A stretch of DNA of 64,000 bases from Photobacterium sp. CCB-ST2H9 (GTDB lineage Bacteria; Pseudomonadota; Gammaproteobacteria; Enterobacterales; Vibrionaceae): assembly GCF_023151555.2 (NCBI RefSeq), contig NZ_CP100426.1, positions 496,001 to 560,000 of the forward strand, given 5' to 3'. Below, piece by piece: positions 1 to 9,867 of this stretch. Below the pieces are notes generated by a model. That model was given only the letters and a program-made list of their open reading frames with translations. It did no database searches and was not told where the DNA came from. Every line of letters starts with the position of its first letter. The stretch's first letter is position 1. Position numbers and translations under genes: made by a program.

Positions 1-105
1 TATTCTTTAAAAACAGTATGTTGTGACATCACGTGAAAGAAATATGTGTGTGACGCTTGTGTTATAGAGTAATAACTCTAAAATGAAAGCTGCCGTTCTT
101 GAGGT

Positions 106-1548
106 ATGAAGGATAAAAAAATGATAGTCAGCCCGCCCAAGGCTAAACCCTTTTCCCTTGCGTTACTGATCAGTGCTCTGTGTTTTCAGGCACAAGCCGC
201 TACCGTGAGTTTTGATGATGCCTGGCAGCTCGTACGAAACCATAACGATGAACTGGCAGCTGAAAAGAGTAATGTTGAAAAAGCTGAACATTTGCAGGAA
301 GCGTCTCGTGCATTGTCATTACCACGAGTCACGGTTTCGGCGAATTATACCTACCTGGATGCTCCGGTTGAGATTGCTCCTTCCGATATCATTGCCAGTA
401 CGCCTGCAGGCAAAAGTCAGGTGGCAAGCATGCTTCTGCAACAGAAACTGGGCTTGTCATCGGCACAGCTTGATGAATTGTTCACATCCCGCGTAACGAA
501 TAGAGACATTCTGACCAGCTCTGTCCGTGCGGTCTGGCCAGTATTTCTTGGCGGACGGATTATGGCTGCTCAGGACATTGCCAAAGGAAAGACGCAGGAA
601 GCGAAGTACATGCTCGAAATGAAAGAGCATGCCAAGTTTGAAGATTTATCGAACTATTACTTTGGCGTGGTACTCGCTCAGCAAGTGATGGAAACACGGC
701 AGGAAGCGGAAAAAGGGCTTGAAAGACATTACAAAAATGCGCTGAAAATGGAAGCACAAGGTCAGATTGCGAAAGTTGAACGTCTTCAGGCTCAGTCTTC
801 TTATGACAAAGCCCGTGTAGAACGTCTGAAAGCACAACGGAATCTGGAAATTGCGCAGGTTGCTTTAACCAAGATGCTGAAATTGCAGACCCCGGCAACG
901 CCCACCACTGCATTATTTGTGAATGAAAGTTTACCGGACATGATGACCTTCCTGAATCAAACACTGAGTGATTATCCGGGGCTGCATATCCTGGATGCCA
1001 AGAAGCGTCAGGCTAACGGGGCATTGGATGCCGAGAAAGGAAAGTATTATCCGGAAGTTTTTGTTTACGGTAATTACAACCTTTATGAAGAAGATACGCT
1101 TGCCGCCAAAACCGCACCTGACTGGGCCATTGGTGTTGGTGTGAGTATTCCGTTGCTGGACTCGTCGGGCCGGTCAGACAAAGTGAAAGCCGCTCACAGT
1201 GCGATGACTCAGGTCAATTACCTGAGAGCCCAGGCAGAGCAGGACTTAACAGTGCTGGTGGAGAAAACCTATCGCGAGGCATCACAGGCGCTTGAGGAAT
1301 ATGAAGGTCTGGCTTCAAGTGTTGCACTGGCAGAAGAAAGTGTCTTCTTACGTGAAAAAGCCTTCAGTCAGGGACTGTCAACGTCTCTGGATGTCGTTGA
1401 TGCTGAACTGTATCTGGCAAGTGTGAAAACCCAGCGTTTGTCCGCGGCTTATCATTATGTCACAGCGTTATCACGACTTCTGGCCGTCAGCGGCGGTATC
1501 AATACCTTCGACGAATATGAAAATTACAAAGGATTAAAGGTTAACTGA
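106..1548 (+). CDS. TolC-family outer-membrane efflux protein
   Basis: Outer-membrane channel of a tripartite exporter. The 480-residue product has a signal peptide (hydrophobic stretch about residues 16-27 ending QAQA before ATVSFDDAW) and the two helical repeats typical of outer-membrane efflux proteins, each rich in Ala, Gln and Glu. The family is normally 430-500 residues, so length fits. The chosen ATG follows GAGG; an alternative ATG at 121 after AAGGAT would still leave a good signal peptide. The stop lies one base before the HlyD-like gene, so it is the first visible gene of a four-gene exporter operon. The substrate cannot be read from sequence. Confidence 0.9.
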   Translation: MKDKKMIVSPPKAKPFSLALLISALCFQAQAATVSFDDAWQLVRNHNDELAAEKSNVEKAEHLQEASRALSLPRVTVSANYTYLDAPVEIAPSDIIASTPAGKSQVASMLLQQKLGLSSAQLDELFTSRVTNRDILTSSVRAVWPVFLGGRIMAAQDIAKGKTQEAKYMLEMKEHAKFEDLSNYYFGVVLAQQVMETRQEAEKGLERHYKNALKMEAQGQIAKVERLQAQSSYDKARVERLKAQRNLEIAQVALTKMLKLQTPATPTTALFVNESLPDMMTFLNQTLSDYPGLHILDAKKRQANGALDAEKGKYYPEVFVYGNYNLYEEDTLAAKTAPDWAIGVGVSIPLLDSSGRSDKVKAAHSAMTQVNYLRAQAEQDLTVLVEKTYREASQALEEYEGLASSVALAEESVFLREKAFSQGLSTSLDVVDAELYLASVKTQRLSAAYHYVTALSRLLAVSGGINTFDEYENYKGLKVN

Positions 1549-1549
1549 G

Positions 1550-2524
1550 ATGAGCAAGTTGAAAACTCTTGCAGTGGTTCTGCCCGCTGTAGCACTGACA
1601 GGTTGGTTGGGTTACCGCTTTTGGGACGCTTATCAGCCGCAACCTGAACGTCTGCAGGGACAAATAGAGGCCCAGCAGTACAATATTTCATCAAAAGTCG
1701 CCGGCAGAATTGATCAGGTTCTGGTGCGTAAAGGCGATAAAGTGAGTGAAGGTCAGCTGATCTTTACCATTCTCAGCCCGGAAATTGATGCAAAACTGGA
1801 ACAGGCGAAAGCCAGCCAGCAAGCGGCAGGTGCTATGGCTGAGCAGGCAGAGAATGGCGCTCGTGCACAGGAAGTTGCGGCAGCTCAGGATCAGTGGCAG
1901 AAAGCGAAAGCAGCCTCAGCACTCAGCGAGAAGACTTATCGTCGTGTGAATAATCTGTATCGTGACGGGGTTGTTGCCGAGCAGAAACGTGATGAAGCCT
2001 ATACACAATGGCAGGCTGCCCGTTATACCGAACAGGCGGCTTATCAGATGTATCAAATGGCGAAAGAAGGTGCCCGGGAAGAAACCAAGCGGGCAGCTCA
2101 GGAACAGGAACGTATGGCCGCAGGTGCTGTTGCAGAAGTGGAAGCCTATGCAGCCGATACCAAGATTTCAAGCTGGCATAATGGGGAAGTCAGCCAGATC
2201 TTACTACATGACGGCGAACTCGCTCCGCAGGGTTTCCCGGTTGTGAATATCGTCGATCTGGATGATGCATGGGCTGTATTCCATGTGCGTGAAGACCGTC
2301 TGAAAGATTTTGCCAAGGGTAAAACGTTTGAAGTCCGCATTCCGGCACTGGGTGAGAGCCGGTACGAGTTTCAGGTGACGCATTTATCTGTAATGGGTGA
2401 TTTTGCAACCTGGCGGACCACAGATGCCCGGCAGGGATTTGATATGCGTACATTTGAAGTTGAAGCCAGACCAATCCAGCCTGTGGATGGTTTGCGTGTC
2501 GGTATGAGCGTACTGGTAGACTGA
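1550..2524 (+). CDS. HlyD/EmrA-type membrane-fusion (periplasmic adaptor) protein
   Basis: Periplasmic adaptor that links the inner-membrane permeases to the TolC-like channel. The 324-residue protein has one N-terminal membrane segment (about residues 7-24) and a first lipoyl half with ISSKVAGRIDQVLV. A long Ala/Gln/Glu-rich coiled coil covers about residues 80-195, and a second lipoyl/beta-barrel half carries WHNGEVSQILLHDGE. This is the HlyD/YhiI layout. It sits between the TolC-like gene (1-base gap) and the first ABC-2 permease (1-base gap), so translation is probably coupled. Confidence 0.9.
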   Translation: MSKLKTLAVVLPAVALTGWLGYRFWDAYQPQPERLQGQIEAQQYNISSKVAGRIDQVLVRKGDKVSEGQLIFTILSPEIDAKLEQAKASQQAAGAMAEQAENGARAQEVAAAQDQWQKAKAASALSEKTYRRVNNLYRDGVVAEQKRDEAYTQWQAARYTEQAAYQMYQMAKEGAREETKRAAQEQERMAAGAVAEVEAYAADTKISSWHNGEVSQILLHDGELAPQGFPVVNIVDLDDAWAVFHVREDRLKDFAKGKTFEVRIPALGESRYEFQVTHLSVMGDFATWRTTDARQGFDMRTFEVEARPIQPVDGLRVGMSVLVD

Positions 2525-2525
2525 T

Positions 2526-3677
2526 ATGTTGCTGACTGCTTTTAAAAGAGAATGCCGCATCATTCAGCAGGAGCCCTGGCTGAAAACAATGTTGTTTGTT
2601 TTGCCGGTATGCTTGTCTGTGCTGGTTTGGTGGATCTTTTCTCAGGGGATTGCCAGAGATCTGCCGGTTGGTGTGGTGGATCTGGATCAAAGCCGTCTGT
2701 CTCGCGGACTGGTGCGTTATTACGACGCCAGTCCGACGTTGGCTGTTACAAAGCAGTTTGCCAGTGTGGAAGAAGGCTCAGCTATGCTGCGCAACGGTGA
2801 TATCTATGCGCTGGCGGTGATCCCTGAATCAATGGAAAAAGACACACTCCGCGGTGCTTCACCGTCCGTAACTGTGTTTAATAACGCTCAATTTATTCTC
2901 ATTGCCAAACTGGTGAACAGTGCTTTTGTTTCGGCTCAGGCAACTTATACCGCTGGCATTGATACAATGAAGAAAATGGCTGGCGGGACAACGGTACCGG
3001 TTCAGGCTCTGGGACAGGCATTGCCGGTTCGTAATCAGATCATCCCGTTGTTTAACAGTAACTCGCACTATGGTCAGTTTCTGGTATCCGGAATCATTCC
3101 GGCGCTGTGGCAGATTTTTATCATCGCGACAACGGTGATGGCGCTGGCGGTTGAACAACGTCGCCAGGGATTGCTGCCCTGGCTGGCTCAAAAGCCAGTC
3201 ACGCTTTTGCTGGGTAAATTGTTACCTTATGGGCTGGTTTTCATGGCTCAGGGCATGCTATTTCTCTGGGGGCTGTATGTGCTGATTGGCTGGCCGATGC
3301 ATGGCAGCTGGAGCATCTTGCTGCTGGCACAGGCGTTCATGGTCATTGCCTGTCTGAGCATGGCAACGTTATTCTTTTTTGTGGCAATGGATGTGACCCG
3401 GGCGATGAGCTTTGTTGCCGGTTTTACGGCGCCGGCTTTTGCTTTTATGGGGATTACTTTTCCGGCGACAGACATGCAGACGATTGCTGCCGCCTGGCGA
3501 GCATTGCTGCCTGTCAGTCATTACATTGAGATTCAGGTTCAGCAGGTCGATTATGGCACGGGCCTTCAGCAGGCGATGCCACAGCTTCTGATTTTAACCA
3601 CATTCATTCTGGCTTTTGGACTGGCGGTATTGCGTATGTTGTCCTGGCGTAAAGGCCAACTGGAGGCAAGGGCATGA
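2526..3677 (+). CDS. ABC-2 type transporter permease, first subunit
   Basis: Inner-membrane permease of the ABC-2 superfamily (YhhJ-like architecture). The 383 residues give one N-terminal membrane helix (about 22-40) and a large extracytoplasmic domain beginning LPVGVVDLDQSRLS. Five to six membrane helices fill the C-terminal half. The extracytoplasmic domain resembles that of the next gene (AVVNLDNSAISR), so the two permeases are paralogues that probably pair as a heterodimer. It overlaps the next gene by 4 bases. No ATP-binding subunit lies in the operon. Confidence 0.88.
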   Translation: MLLTAFKRECRIIQQEPWLKTMLFVLPVCLSVLVWWIFSQGIARDLPVGVVDLDQSRLSRGLVRYYDASPTLAVTKQFASVEEGSAMLRNGDIYALAVIPESMEKDTLRGASPSVTVFNNAQFILIAKLVNSAFVSAQATYTAGIDTMKKMAGGTTVPVQALGQALPVRNQIIPLFNSNSHYGQFLVSGIIPALWQIFIIATTVMALAVEQRRQGLLPWLAQKPVTLLLGKLLPYGLVFMAQGMLFLWGLYVLIGWPMHGSWSILLLAQAFMVIACLSMATLFFFVAMDVTRAMSFVAGFTAPAFAFMGITFPATDMQTIAAAWRALLPVSHYIEIQVQQVDYGTGLQQAMPQLLILTTFILAFGLAVLRMLSWRKGQLEARA

Positions 3678-4846
3678 GCTGGCGTCACATCTTACGACTT
3701 GAACTCAAGGCGATTTTTACGAACCCGGCGATCATCTTCACTGTTTTCGGAGGCGTACTGATTTATTCGCTGCTTTATCCGCTGCCTTATGCCAAACAAT
3801 TGCCGCGAGAGCAGCAAATCGCAGTCGTGAACCTCGATAACAGCGCAATCAGCCGTAAATTGGTACGGATGGTAGACGCCACACCACAAGTGCAGGTGAT
3901 GAGAACTGCATCGGGCCTTGAGGAAGCAAAGCGTTGGCTGCTGAATCGGGACGTGAAGGGAATATTGTTGATTCCGGAACATTTTCAACGTGACCTTATG
4001 CTGGGAAGCAGTCCGACTGTTTCTTTCTCCGGCGATGCGGCACTCTTCTTAGTCTATGGAACAGTCGTTGAAGGTTTAGCAACCGCGACAGGCACTCTGA
4101 GCGCCAAAGCGAAAGTTGCCCGCATGGTTGTCGAGGGGGACAGTATTGCTCTGGCAGCAGAACAATATTCCTCCGTGAAGCTGAGCATGCAGCCTGTATT
4201 TAACCCGACGATGGGGTACATCAACTATATTGTTCCCGCAGTATTCGTATTCATTCTGCATCAGACTCTGATCATTGGCTCCGGACTGGTCAGTGCGACG
4301 CAGAATGAAGCAAGGACACGCGGTGAGCACGGCTACTGGGACTCGCTCCCAGCCTGGAAAATTCTATTTGTCCGTGTGACGTTATTTTCCCTCATCTATA
4401 TTCCGCTGTGCGCCTATTATTTTGGTCTGAGTTTTGACACCTATGGCATTAGCCGCCTGGCATCCATAGGGGATATGGTTGCCATGACTTTGCCGTTTCT
4501 GATTTCAGTTGCAGCTTTTGGCGTTGTGGTTGGTGAACTATTACCGCGGAAAGAATTGGTCACTGTTGTGGTGGTATTGAGTTCTCTGCCGCTCGTTTTC
4601 TCCATGGGGTTTGTCTGGCCTGTTTCTGCACTGCCGGCTCCCGTGCACTGGCTGGTTCAGTTGGTTCCGGCGACGCCAGCAATCAATGGATTTTTGCGGT
4701 TAAATCAAATGGGTGCCAGTTTTGAGCAGATCAGTGGCTGGTGGCTTCAGTTATGGGGGCTGGCAGTATTCTATGTGCTCATCGCTTTTGGGTTGATGCT
4801 GAAGAAACGCCGACAATTGATGCAACCTTTGAAATCCATGCATTAA
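3674..4846 (+). CDS. ABC-2 type transporter permease, second subunit
   Basis: Second 390-residue ABC-2 permease, paralogous to its upstream neighbour. It has one N-terminal helix (about 19-37), an extracytoplasmic domain with IAVVNLDNSAIS, and a C-terminal helical bundle from about residue 180. The ATG start overlaps the previous stop (ATGA). As nothing here encodes a nucleotide-binding domain, the pair must use an ATPase encoded elsewhere or work differently. It is the last gene of the exporter operon; an 82-base gap separates it from the LysR gene. Confidence 0.88.
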   Translation: MSWRHILRLELKAIFTNPAIIFTVFGGVLIYSLLYPLPYAKQLPREQQIAVVNLDNSAISRKLVRMVDATPQVQVMRTASGLEEAKRWLLNRDVKGILLIPEHFQRDLMLGSSPTVSFSGDAALFLVYGTVVEGLATATGTLSAKAKVARMVVEGDSIALAAEQYSSVKLSMQPVFNPTMGYINYIVPAVFVFILHQTLIIGSGLVSATQNEARTRGEHGYWDSLPAWKILFVRVTLFSLIYIPLCAYYFGLSFDTYGISRLASIGDMVAMTLPFLISVAAFGVVVGELLPRKELVTVVVVLSSLPLVFSMGFVWPVSALPAPVHWLVQLVPATPAINGFLRLNQMGASFEQISGWWLQLWGLAVFYVLIAFGLMLKKRRQLMQPLKSMH

Positions 4847-4928
4847 AGAAATGAGCTGATAGGTATTTTCTGGCGAGTGTGTTACAACAGCCTGTAATTC
4901 AAAGCTGTCATGGCACAGGGAAAACAAA

Positions 4929-5822
4929 TTGAGCCGGTTATTATCATTTGAAGCATTAATGGTTCTGGATGCCATTGAACGTCGCGGCAGCTTTGCTGCG
5001 GCCTCTGAAGAACTGGGCCGTGCGCCGTCCTCACTCAGTTATCAGGTTCAAAAGCTGGAACAGGATTTGGATCTGGTGATCTTTGATCGCTCGGGCCATA
5101 AAGCTGTGTTCACTAAAGCGGGACGGCTATTACTGGAAAGAGGCCGGTTACTGCTTTCTGCAGCGGATGAAATGGTATCGGACGCGACAGCATTGGCACA
5201 TGGCTGGGAACTTGAGCTGACAATTGCCTATGATGGTCTGGTGCGTCTGGATCTGATGTTCCCGCTTGTAGAAGGTCTGGCGAAGAAAAGTAAAACCCGT
5301 CTGAAGTTTCGGGAGGAAATTCTGGCTGGTTGCTGGGAAGCGCTGGCACAGGACAGGGCTGACATTCTGATCGCGCCACCGCCAAGTGTTGCTCCGCCGG
5401 AAGTGAAAATTCAGCCGTTAGGCAAGATGGATATTGTCTGGGTTGCTCACCCTGAGCATCCGATTCATCAGCACAAGGATCCGCTGGATCCTGTGGTCCG
5501 CCAGCAGTATCGCGGTATCGCTGTCGCAGACACCGCCAGAAATTTACCGCCGATTACACACAATATTCTCGAAGAACAGCCACTGCTGACGGTATCCAGC
5601 ATGTACGATAAGCTCAATGCGCTTCGTGCCGGGCTGGGTATTGCGACGATACCGGCCTGCTTTATTCAGGAAGATCTGGCAGCCGGAACGTTGGTGACCA
5701 TTGGTGATAATCCTGTCCGGGAGTTCGAACTGGTGCTTGCCTGGAACCGCAGCCGGATGGGGAAAGCGAAAACCTGGGCAATTCAGCAGCTTGAGCAATT
5801 GTGGAAAAAGAACCTGAATTGA
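4929..5822 (+). CDS. LysR-family transcriptional regulator
   Basis: LysR-type regulator of 297 residues. The winged-HTH is at residues 1-60 (LMVLDAIERRGSFAAASEEL, then PSSLSYQVQKLE), followed by a substrate-binding domain. The start is a TTG at 4929, chosen because AGGG stands 7-8 bases upstream and because the HTH would lose its first helix from the next ATG. It lies downstream of the exporter operon on the same strand, so it may be co-transcribed with it or regulate it; this is inference from position. Confidence 0.85.
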   Translation: MSRLLSFEALMVLDAIERRGSFAAASEELGRAPSSLSYQVQKLEQDLDLVIFDRSGHKAVFTKAGRLLLERGRLLLSAADEMVSDATALAHGWELELTIAYDGLVRLDLMFPLVEGLAKKSKTRLKFREEILAGCWEALAQDRADILIAPPPSVAPPEVKIQPLGKMDIVWVAHPEHPIHQHKDPLDPVVRQQYRGIAVADTARNLPPITHNILEEQPLLTVSSMYDKLNALRAGLGIATIPACFIQEDLAAGTLVTIGDNPVREFELVLAWNRSRMGKAKTWAIQQLEQLWKKNLN

Positions 5823-5837
5823 TCATATCTGTAAAAG

Positions 5838-5860
5838 GCTGACCTGAAGTTCAGGTCAGC
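5838..5860. terminator. Hairpin between convergent LysR and pat genes
   Basis: Near-perfect 11-bp inverted repeat (GCTGACCTGAA and TTCAGGTCAGC, one-base centre) between two convergent genes. On the minus strand it is followed by CTTTT. It is probably a bidirectional terminator. Confidence 0.6.
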
Positions 5861-5867
5861 ACTGTCT

Positions 5868-8582
5868 TCAGTCGCTGGCGGCATTCAAATTTTCTGGTTG
5901 CAGCGGCAACAACAGCTCGGCTGTTTTATCTTCAAAATGAATCTCAACCTGGAATCCACTTTTTCTGGCCAGCGCCAGCATGCCATGATTTGTCGGCATG
6001 GTGATTCCGGTCATTCGCAGAGTCCCTCTTTGTTTGCAGTATTGAATAATGGTATTGAGCAAAATGCTGCCTAAACCTTGTCCTTTCAAATCGGAACGAA
6101 TCAGTACGGCAAATTCAGCTTCTTCATTGCTGGGATCGGATACCGCCCGGCTGACCCCGAGTATTTCCTGCTCCTCATGAGAGTCAGGGTCAAGACTCAC
6201 GGCAATGAAAGCCATCTCGCGGTCGTAGTCAATCTGAGTCAGATTGGCTAAAGCTTCATGATTAAATTCACCCACTTCCGAGAAGAAGCGGTTGTATAAG
6301 TCATCATGAGAGACCCTGGCAATAAAGGCTTTATGGCCGGGTTCATCTTCCGGCCGGATTGGGCGCAGCAAGACGGGGGTTTGATCTTTCAGAGCTGTGA
6401 ACATCTCCAGCTCTTTCGGGTAGGGCCGGATCGCCAGCCGCTCCTGAGTATCTCCGGTAAACGGCCGGATCGTCATTGACGCATCAATGACGGTCATGTC
6501 TTCTCCAGCAGCCAGCAGCGGGTGGATATCGAGCTCCGTAATTTCCGGGCAATCGATAATTAATTGCGAGAGCTTCACCAGCAGTTTACACAGTGCAGGG
6601 ATATCCAGCCGGTCAGGCAGGCTGCGTTGTTTGATTTTGCCTGTTTTCAGCGCATTGATGACCAGATATCTTGCAAGCGCCATATTGAGCGGGGGAATCG
6701 CGACGGCTGCATCGCGATGAATGTCCCATTCCGCTGCTTCATCGCCAATCATAATGACGGGGCCGAATATCGGATCGGGATGAACGGCAATACGAAGCTC
6801 CTGGGCGCCGGCACGATTGGCCATGCGCTGGACCAGTAACCCTTCTATCCGCGCTATCGGATAGTTGAGCGAAACCCGATCAAGAATGGCCTGTGATGCA
6901 TTGGCGACTTCTGCCGCAGTTCTCAGGTGCAGCATGACCCCATGTACTTCTGATTTGTGGCGGATATCCGGGGAGCGCAGTTTGACTGCAACCGGGTAAC
7001 CAATCTGCTCCGCTATGTGTGCCGCTTCTGCCGGATCTGAGGCAATCCAGGTCGGCAGGGTATGAAAACCATAACTTTCCAGAAGCGGTCTGACTTCATG
7101 GGTTTCCAGATGATCAATCTTCTCTTCGAGCAGTTGGTCAAGTAACTGGTGAACATGGCCCGGATTGCTTTGTGTCTCACCGAATGAGGATGGCGTTTCC
7201 ATCAGCTGTTTCTGGTTCCGGCGGTACTCCACCAAATGCATGAAAGCGGTCACTGCACTTTCCGGCGTTCGGTAGGCCGGAAATCCTGCCTGCGTAAAGA
7301 CTTGACGGGCTTTCTGAGCCTGTGTTTCGCCCGCCCAGTTACTGAGAATATTGAAGTGTGCTGTACGCGGGTGTTGCCGCAGCACTCTGATCATGTGCTC
7401 AGCCGTTTCTTTACTCGGAGCAATGGCTGAAGGGGAATGCATGATTAGCAACGCATCAAAGTCATCACTATCGAGCAAAATGCGTGTTGCGGCTTCGTAA
7501 CGCATGATGTCGGCATCGCCAACGATATCGATCGGGTTCGACTGTGACCAGCTGGCAGGCAGAACTGCAGAAAGTTTATCGATGGTTTCCGGACTCAGGG
7601 TTGCCAGCTTACCGCCTCGCTCTGTCAGCGCATCCACAGCCATAATAGCCGGACCGCCGCCATTGGTCAGGATTGCCAGGCGCTCCCCCCGTAATGGGAC
7701 AGCATGGGCCAGCGTTTCGACTGCAGCGAACAAGTCGTGTGTATTGTGAACCCGAAGCATCCCGGAACGTTTTATCGCAGCGTCATATACGGCATCCAGG
7801 CCAATTTCACCTCCGGTGTGAAGGTGTGCCGCAGCGCTGCCGATTTTGGTTCTGCCGCTTTTCAGGACCAGGATCCGCCGATTCCTTGCCGCCGCCCGTG
7901 CCGCCGACATAAACCGGCGGGCATCCCGAATGGAATCGATATACAACAAAATTGCTTGTGTTTTGCTGTCTCGACAAAGGGTATCCAGCAGTTCAGCGAA
8001 GCTGATATCACAGGTATCGCCTAGCGAGATAAAAGTAGAAAATCCGATATTCTTATTTTTGGCCCAGTCCAGAATGGTGGTGCAGACAGCGGCCGACTGA
8101 GAAATAAAAGCGATGTTTCCTTTGTTTGCGGCGATGGGAGAGAACGAAGCATTCAGGTTGTGCCAGGGCAGGATCATCCCCATACTGTTCGGACCGATCA
8201 GGCGCATACCGTATTCTTTCGCAACCTCATGCATCCGGACATCTTCCGTGACACCGTCACCATTTAAGTCAACGTTCATCCCTGCGGCCAGCACGACGGC
8301 CATTTTCACACCTTTTCGGCCCAATTGCTCGATGATGTCAACGTTACGGTGACCCTGGGTGCAAAGGATGGCAAGGTCCGGCACCCGAGGCAGGCTATCA
8401 ATGTCCGGATAAGCAAGCACGCCCGCGACCGCGTCATATTTGGGTGTGACGGGCATGATGGGACCATGAAAATTACCGGACAACAGGTTTTTGATCACGA
8501 CATACCCGGCACGTTTCGGGTTGTCAGAAGCGCCGATGACGGCAACTGAACGTGGTTTCAGCAGAGATTCAAGTCCTTTCAT
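5868..8582 (-). CDS. pat: Bifunctional acyl-CoA synthetase-like / GNAT protein lysine acetyltransferase (Pat/YfiQ)
   Basis: Protein N-epsilon-lysine acetyltransferase that in relatives acetylates and inactivates acetyl-CoA synthetase. The 904 residues show the family order. First comes a CoA-binding domain (VAVIGASDNPKRAGYVV near the start), then succinyl-CoA ligase-like domains and an ATP-grasp domain (GYPVAVKLRSPDIRHKSEV). A C-terminal GNAT domain follows at about residues 730-890, with the acetyl-CoA loop LIRSDLKGQGLGS. Length matches E. coli YfiQ (about 886). It stands alone, convergent with the LysR gene. In enterics the gene is CRP-controlled; no clear CRP site was seen upstream here. 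Confidence 0.92.
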   Translation of the reverse strand: MKGLESLLKPRSVAVIGASDNPKRAGYVVIKNLLSGNFHGPIMPVTPKYDAVAGVLAYPDIDSLPRVPDLAILCTQGHRNVDIIEQLGRKGVKMAVVLAAGMNVDLNGDGVTEDVRMHEVAKEYGMRLIGPNSMGMILPWHNLNASFSPIAANKGNIAFISQSAAVCTTILDWAKNKNIGFSTFISLGDTCDISFAELLDTLCRDSKTQAILLYIDSIRDARRFMSAARAAARNRRILVLKSGRTKIGSAAAHLHTGGEIGLDAVYDAAIKRSGMLRVHNTHDLFAAVETLAHAVPLRGERLAILTNGGGPAIMAVDALTERGGKLATLSPETIDKLSAVLPASWSQSNPIDIVGDADIMRYEAATRILLDSDDFDALLIMHSPSAIAPSKETAEHMIRVLRQHPRTAHFNILSNWAGETQAQKARQVFTQAGFPAYRTPESAVTAFMHLVEYRRNQKQLMETPSSFGETQSNPGHVHQLLDQLLEEKIDHLETHEVRPLLESYGFHTLPTWIASDPAEAAHIAEQIGYPVAVKLRSPDIRHKSEVHGVMLHLRTAAEVANASQAILDRVSLNYPIARIEGLLVQRMANRAGAQELRIAVHPDPIFGPVIMIGDEAAEWDIHRDAAVAIPPLNMALARYLVINALKTGKIKQRSLPDRLDIPALCKLLVKLSQLIIDCPEITELDIHPLLAAGEDMTVIDASMTIRPFTGDTQERLAIRPYPKELEMFTALKDQTPVLLRPIRPEDEPGHKAFIARVSHDDLYNRFFSEVGEFNHEALANLTQIDYDREMAFIAVSLDPDSHEEQEILGVSRAVSDPSNEEAEFAVLIRSDLKGQGLGSILLNTIIQYCKQRGTLRMTGITMPTNHGMLALARKSGFQVEIHFEDKTAELLLPLQPENLNAASD

Positions 8583-8920
8583 TGCAAAAAATTCTCTCCG
8601 GTTGCCAAAAGCTGTGAATCCGTCGGTACAGACAAATATGCGTTCAATAACGGCTGGCAGATGATCCGCTGCTGTGAGTGTAATGGAATCTGGTTAACAT
8701 TGTCTGTGGCTGATGCGTGAGTTGTGAAACGTCTTTGTCATTTTTTGTTTGTACATATTTATGAAAAGGTGGAAATTCAATAAAAAATCAACCTATTATT
8801 TAGGGAGCTTTGAACCTGTGATATAACGCCAATAATACAGCTCCCTGTGCGGAGCGGGCTTGATTGGTATCAGGTCGGGGTGCAGAATCTTTTCAAGACA
8901 ATAAATCAGGCACGATGATA
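8583..8920. other. Divergent intergenic region, pat / SPOR lipoprotein
   Basis: About 340 bases between divergent genes. No reading frame with a plausible start and ribosome site was found. It must hold both promoters. An AT-rich tract around 8740-8790 is the likeliest promoter area, but no operator could be named. Confidence 0.5.
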
Positions 8921-9622
8921 ATGAAAAAAATTGCCTTAATGGTTGCTATTACTTCAGCTTTAGCAGGCTGTGCGCTAGACAATGAACGTCAAACTATCAA
9001 TGGCACTGTGGTACCGACGCTGGAAGAACAGGAACAGGCTGCATTGGCACAGCAGCCAGTAAATGCTGAACCCGTGGCTGTGGAGCAGATGAATGGTCCG
9101 ATTGAACCACTGACTTCAGGTGATATCGCCTTGAACGATGAGGTAGTGCCAATGGAGCAAGAAATCGCGCCGATGGCCGAACCTGCTGCGATGACGGCTC
9201 AGACTATGCCTGCTGTCAGTAATGACACAAAAGCTCAAAATGAAACAATGACCGAAGCGGCAACAGCGGCTCCGGCAGCGACTGTAACCCTGGTGGACAG
9301 CAGCAAGGCTTCTCAGGCCAATTATGAATTTGCTGCCGCGCCTGAGACGGGTTTCACTGTTCAGGTGCTGGGGTTAAGTCAGAACAGTGGTTTTGCACCT
9401 TATGTGGCTAAACTACCAGGTCAGCAGCCTGTGTGGATCAACCAGAAAACTTATCGTGAGAAACCTTGGTATACCTTGCTGTACGGTCATTTTAAAACCG
9501 TAGAGGAAGCGCAAGCAGCCATTCAGCAACTGCCAGGCGATATTCAGTCTTTCGGTCCATTTGTTCGAAGTCTGGCAAAAATCCATCAGTCTCCGGAACC
9601 TAAGCTGACAAAAGTTCACTGA
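8921..9622 (+). CDS. SPOR-domain lipoprotein
   Basis: Envelope lipoprotein with a C-terminal peptidoglycan-binding SPOR-like domain. A lipobox follows a short signal (ALAGC at about residues 12-16, with D after the second residue). A long Ala/Pro/Glu/Met low-complexity linker covers about residues 20-140. The SPOR-like domain begins FTVQVLGLSQN and ends SFGPFVRSLAKI. The start used is the ATG of MKKIALM at 8921, 10 bases after CAGG; an upstream in-frame ATG at 8915 is possible. A paralogous domain is found at 29421-29828. SPOR proteins usually act at the division septum; that role is inference. Confidence 0.8.
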   Translation: MKKIALMVAITSALAGCALDNERQTINGTVVPTLEEQEQAALAQQPVNAEPVAVEQMNGPIEPLTSGDIALNDEVVPMEQEIAPMAEPAAMTAQTMPAVSNDTKAQNETMTEAATAAPAATVTLVDSSKASQANYEFAAAPETGFTVQVLGLSQNSGFAPYVAKLPGQQPVWINQKTYREKPWYTLLYGHFKTVEEAQAAIQQLPGDIQSFGPFVRSLAKIHQSPEPKLTKVH

Positions 9623-9637
9623 AAATTGACAATCCAG

Positions 9638-9666
9638 AGCTCCTCCACACGAGGAGCTTATTTTTT
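9638..9666 (+). terminator. Rho-independent terminator
   Basis: Perfect 8-bp stem AGCTCCTC / GAGGAGCT with a 5-base loop, followed by TATTTTTT, just after the SPOR lipoprotein stop. Confidence 0.85.
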
Positions 9667-9867
9667 GTATCTTTAGCCCTTTTCGCGCAGAGGAATCCTG
9701 CCGATCGCTTGATGCCTGATGGATAAGATGCAATAGTTGATGCCCTGAATGCTGTTGAAGTTTTTTGTGAAATCAGTGTCTGTGAAGTCTGGTTTCAACG
9801 GCAATAATAAATTGATCGTCTGGCGGTTCCTCATGTGCCGGCAGGCAGCGATTGAAAAGGGATCAAG

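Noticed and set aside
2190..2690. 166-residue leftward frame
   Set aside because: Antisense to the HlyD-like and permease genes, rich in His/Gln/Pro as expected for a shadow frame.
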